From XYA12-FULL-58-9 sp001798605 (GTDB taxonomy: Bacteria > Myxococcota > XYA12-FULL-58-9), in NCBI GenBank assembly GCA_036736205.1, contig DAINMX010000279.1, positions 1-7,992 of the forward strand: DNA of 7,992 bases, written 5' to 3'. Shown here in pieces: positions 6,559 through 7,992 of this stretch. Position numbers and translations under genes: made by a program. Position 1 is the stretch's first letter, and every line of letters starts with the position of its first letter. A model generated the notes under the pieces. It made no database searches. It was not told where the DNA came from and saw only the letters and a program-made list of their open reading frames with translations.

Positions 6559-7992
6559 ATGTTCAAAAGAGTTCTGGTGGCCAACCGTGGAGAGATTGCC
6601 CTACGCATCATGCGTACCCTACGCGAGATGGCCATCGAAAGTGTCGCCGTGTACTCCGATGTCGACCGAGAGGCGTTGCACACCTGTTTCGCCGACCGGG
6701 CCGTGTGCCTTGGCGATCCGACCCCCAGCCAGAGTTACCTGAATATTGGGGCCATCATTGCTGCCGCAAAGGCCACCGGTGCCGAGGCCATTCACCCAGG
6801 TTACGGCTTTCTCTCGGAGAACCCTGACTTTGCAGAGCAGGTGGTCGCGGCCGGCTTGGTTTTCATCGGCCCTTCGGCGTCAGCCATGCGGGCTCTTGGG
6901 GACAAAACTGCAGCGCGCAAGCTCATGGGTGCCCGCGGCGTGCCTGTGATCCCAGGCATGGACGATCCTGAAAGTGACCCCGCCATCCTTTCAGAACGCG
7001 CCCAACAGATCGGTTATCCCGTGATGCTCAAGGCCGTGGCGGGAGGCGGCGGCAAGGGCATGCGGGTGGTTACCCGACCCGAAGACTTGGCTGAGGCGGC
7101 AATATTGGCATCCCAAGAAGCCCAAGCTGCGTTCGGCAATGGCGCCATCTTTTTGGAGAAGGTCCTCACACGGCCACGACACATTGAGATCCAGATACTC
7201 GCGGATGCTCACGGTCATACGGTCCATCTGTTCGAGCGTGAGTGCTCGATTCAAAGGAGGCATCAAAAGATCATCGAGGAGACTCCGTCGGTGGCCGTCG
7301 ATGCCGAGCTGCGCAAGCGCATGGGGGATGCTGCCGTGAAGGCGGCACAGGCGGTGGGCTACGTGAACGCGGGCACCGTCGAGTTCCTCGTCGACGCACA
7401 GAAGAACTTCTACTTTCTCGAGGTCAACACCCGGCTGCAGGTTGAGCACCCGATCACCGAGGCGATCTGCGGCGTCGATCTGGTGCGGCTACAGCTCGAG
7501 GTGGCTGCGGGGAAGAATCTGCCATGGGCACAGGAGGACCTCGTGAGTCGAGGTCACGCCATCGAGTGCCGCATCTACGCCGAGGATCCCAATAATGGAT
7601 TTATGCCATCACCGGGTCGTGTGCTGCGTGCCGAGGCACCCATGGGTCCGGGGGTTCGCTATGACAGCAGTCTGTTCTCCGGCCTCGACGTGCCGGTGCA
7701 ATATGATCCCATCTTGAGCAAGCTCATTGTCCACGCCGAGGATCGAAGCGCCGCCATTGCCCGAATGCGGCGCGCTCTCGAAGAGTGCGTGGTGCTCGGC
7801 ATCAAGACACCCATCGAGATGCTCATGGACATCATGGATTCGGCGCCATTTCACAAAGGTGAGACCCATACGGGATTTCTCGACGAACATTTTGCCGACT
7901 GGCGGCCGTCATCATTGCCGGATCATGTGATCGCCATCGCCGATGCGCTGTGGCAGTTGCAACCGCCGCAGACGGCGGATGCAGGTTTGTCG
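6559..7992 (+). CDS. Acyl-CoA carboxylase alpha subunit, biotin carboxylase part; 3' partial
   Basis: ATP- and bicarbonate-dependent carboxylation of biotin, feeding the beta subunit encoded just upstream. The frame stays open for 478 codons to the last base. MCC/GCC/PCC-type alpha subunits run to roughly 650-680 residues, so the linker and C-terminal biotinyl domain (expected AMKM) lie outside the window. The visible part is a complete biotin carboxylase: N-terminal VLVANRGEIALRIMRT (5-20), HPGYGFLSENPDFA (79-92), GDKTAARKLM (114-123, K116), ATP-grasp glycine loop KAVAGGGGKGMR (158-169), RHIEIQI (207-213), ERECSIQRRHQK (226-237), AGTVEFL (E275), FLEVNTRLQVEHP (286-298, with E288, N290, R292, E296) and ECRIYAEDP (R338). 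All catalytic residues known from E. coli AccC appear present. About 12 bases separate it from the beta subunit gene. The stand-alone AccC of fatty acid synthesis is unlikely because the frame continues past about residue 450 and the partner is MCC-type. Confidence 0.94.
   Translation, partial: MFKRVLVANRGEIALRIMRTLREMAIESVAVYSDVDREALHTCFADRAVCLGDPTPSQSYLNIGAIIAAAKATGAEAIHPGYGFLSENPDFAEQVVAAGLVFIGPSASAMRALGDKTAARKLMGARGVPVIPGMDDPESDPAILSERAQQIGYPVMLKAVAGGGGKGMRVVTRPEDLAEAAILASQEAQAAFGNGAIFLEKVLTRPRHIEIQILADAHGHTVHLFERECSIQRRHQKIIEETPSVAVDAELRKRMGDAAVKAAQAVGYVNAGTVEFLVDAQKNFYFLEVNTRLQVEHPITEAICGVDLVRLQLEVAAGKNLPWAQEDLVSRGHAIECRIYAEDPNNGFMPSPGRVLRAEAPMGPGVRYDSSLFSGLDVPVQYDPILSKLIVHAEDRSAAIARMRRALEECVVLGIKTPIEMLMDIMDSAPFHKGETHTGFLDEHFADWRPSSLPDHVIAIADALWQLQPPQTADAGLS

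Noticed and set aside
5723..6559. Reverse-strand open frame of 278 codons inside the carboxyltransferase gene
   Set aside because: It is antisense to strongly conserved carboxyltransferase coding sequence and shows no domain motif.

Overview
The window comes from a G+C-rich bacterium. It holds six forward-strand coding regions and no RNA genes, mobile elements or CRISPR arrays that I can see. Taxonomy is an inference. The first gene has a Cys-rich segment of the type common in Myxococcota and other former Deltaproteobacteria, followed by discoidin and DUF3604 domains, so a myxobacterium-like or related environmental bacterium is the best guess. Nothing in the sequence proves it.

Left part (1-2187): the 3' portion of a large, probably exported multidomain protein. 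In order it has a Cys-rich segment, an F5/8 type C (discoidin-like) carbohydrate/surface-binding domain, an Ig-like beta-sandwich and a DUF3604 (PHP-like metallohydrolase) domain. Its start lies before the window. Middle (2188-2683): about 500 bases with one likely small gene (2321-2509) for a Lys/Glu/Ala-rich helical protein. A leader stretch with several short inverted repeats then precedes the next operon.

Right part (2684 to the window end): a tightly packed operon of four genes with gaps of 11-20 bases and good Shine-Dalgarno sequences. The order is acyl-CoA dehydrogenase (ACAD), a second divergent ACAD-like protein, the carboxyltransferase (beta) subunit of a methylcrotonyl/geranyl-CoA carboxylase type enzyme, and the biotin carboxylase (alpha) subunit, which runs off the window. 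The gene set resembles liu (leucine/isovalerate) and atu (citronellol/geraniol) clusters: a dehydrogenase makes a 2,3-unsaturated branched acyl-CoA, and a biotin enzyme carboxylates its gamma-methyl carbon. No hydratase (LiuC/AtuE type) is visible within the window.

The most interesting signal is the ACAD pair. The first protein has Gly at the MCAD-type catalytic Glu position and Asp at the IVD/LCAD-type position. The second has neither catalytic residue and has lost most FAD-contact motifs. Adjacent catalytic and degenerate ACAD genes are the signature of two-subunit (alpha2beta2) ACADs known from mycobacterial sterol side-chain degradation. Coupled here to a carboxylase whose conserved MCC active-region Phe is Gly, this suggests a branched acyl-CoA (isoprenoid-like) pathway that may not be plain leucine degradation.
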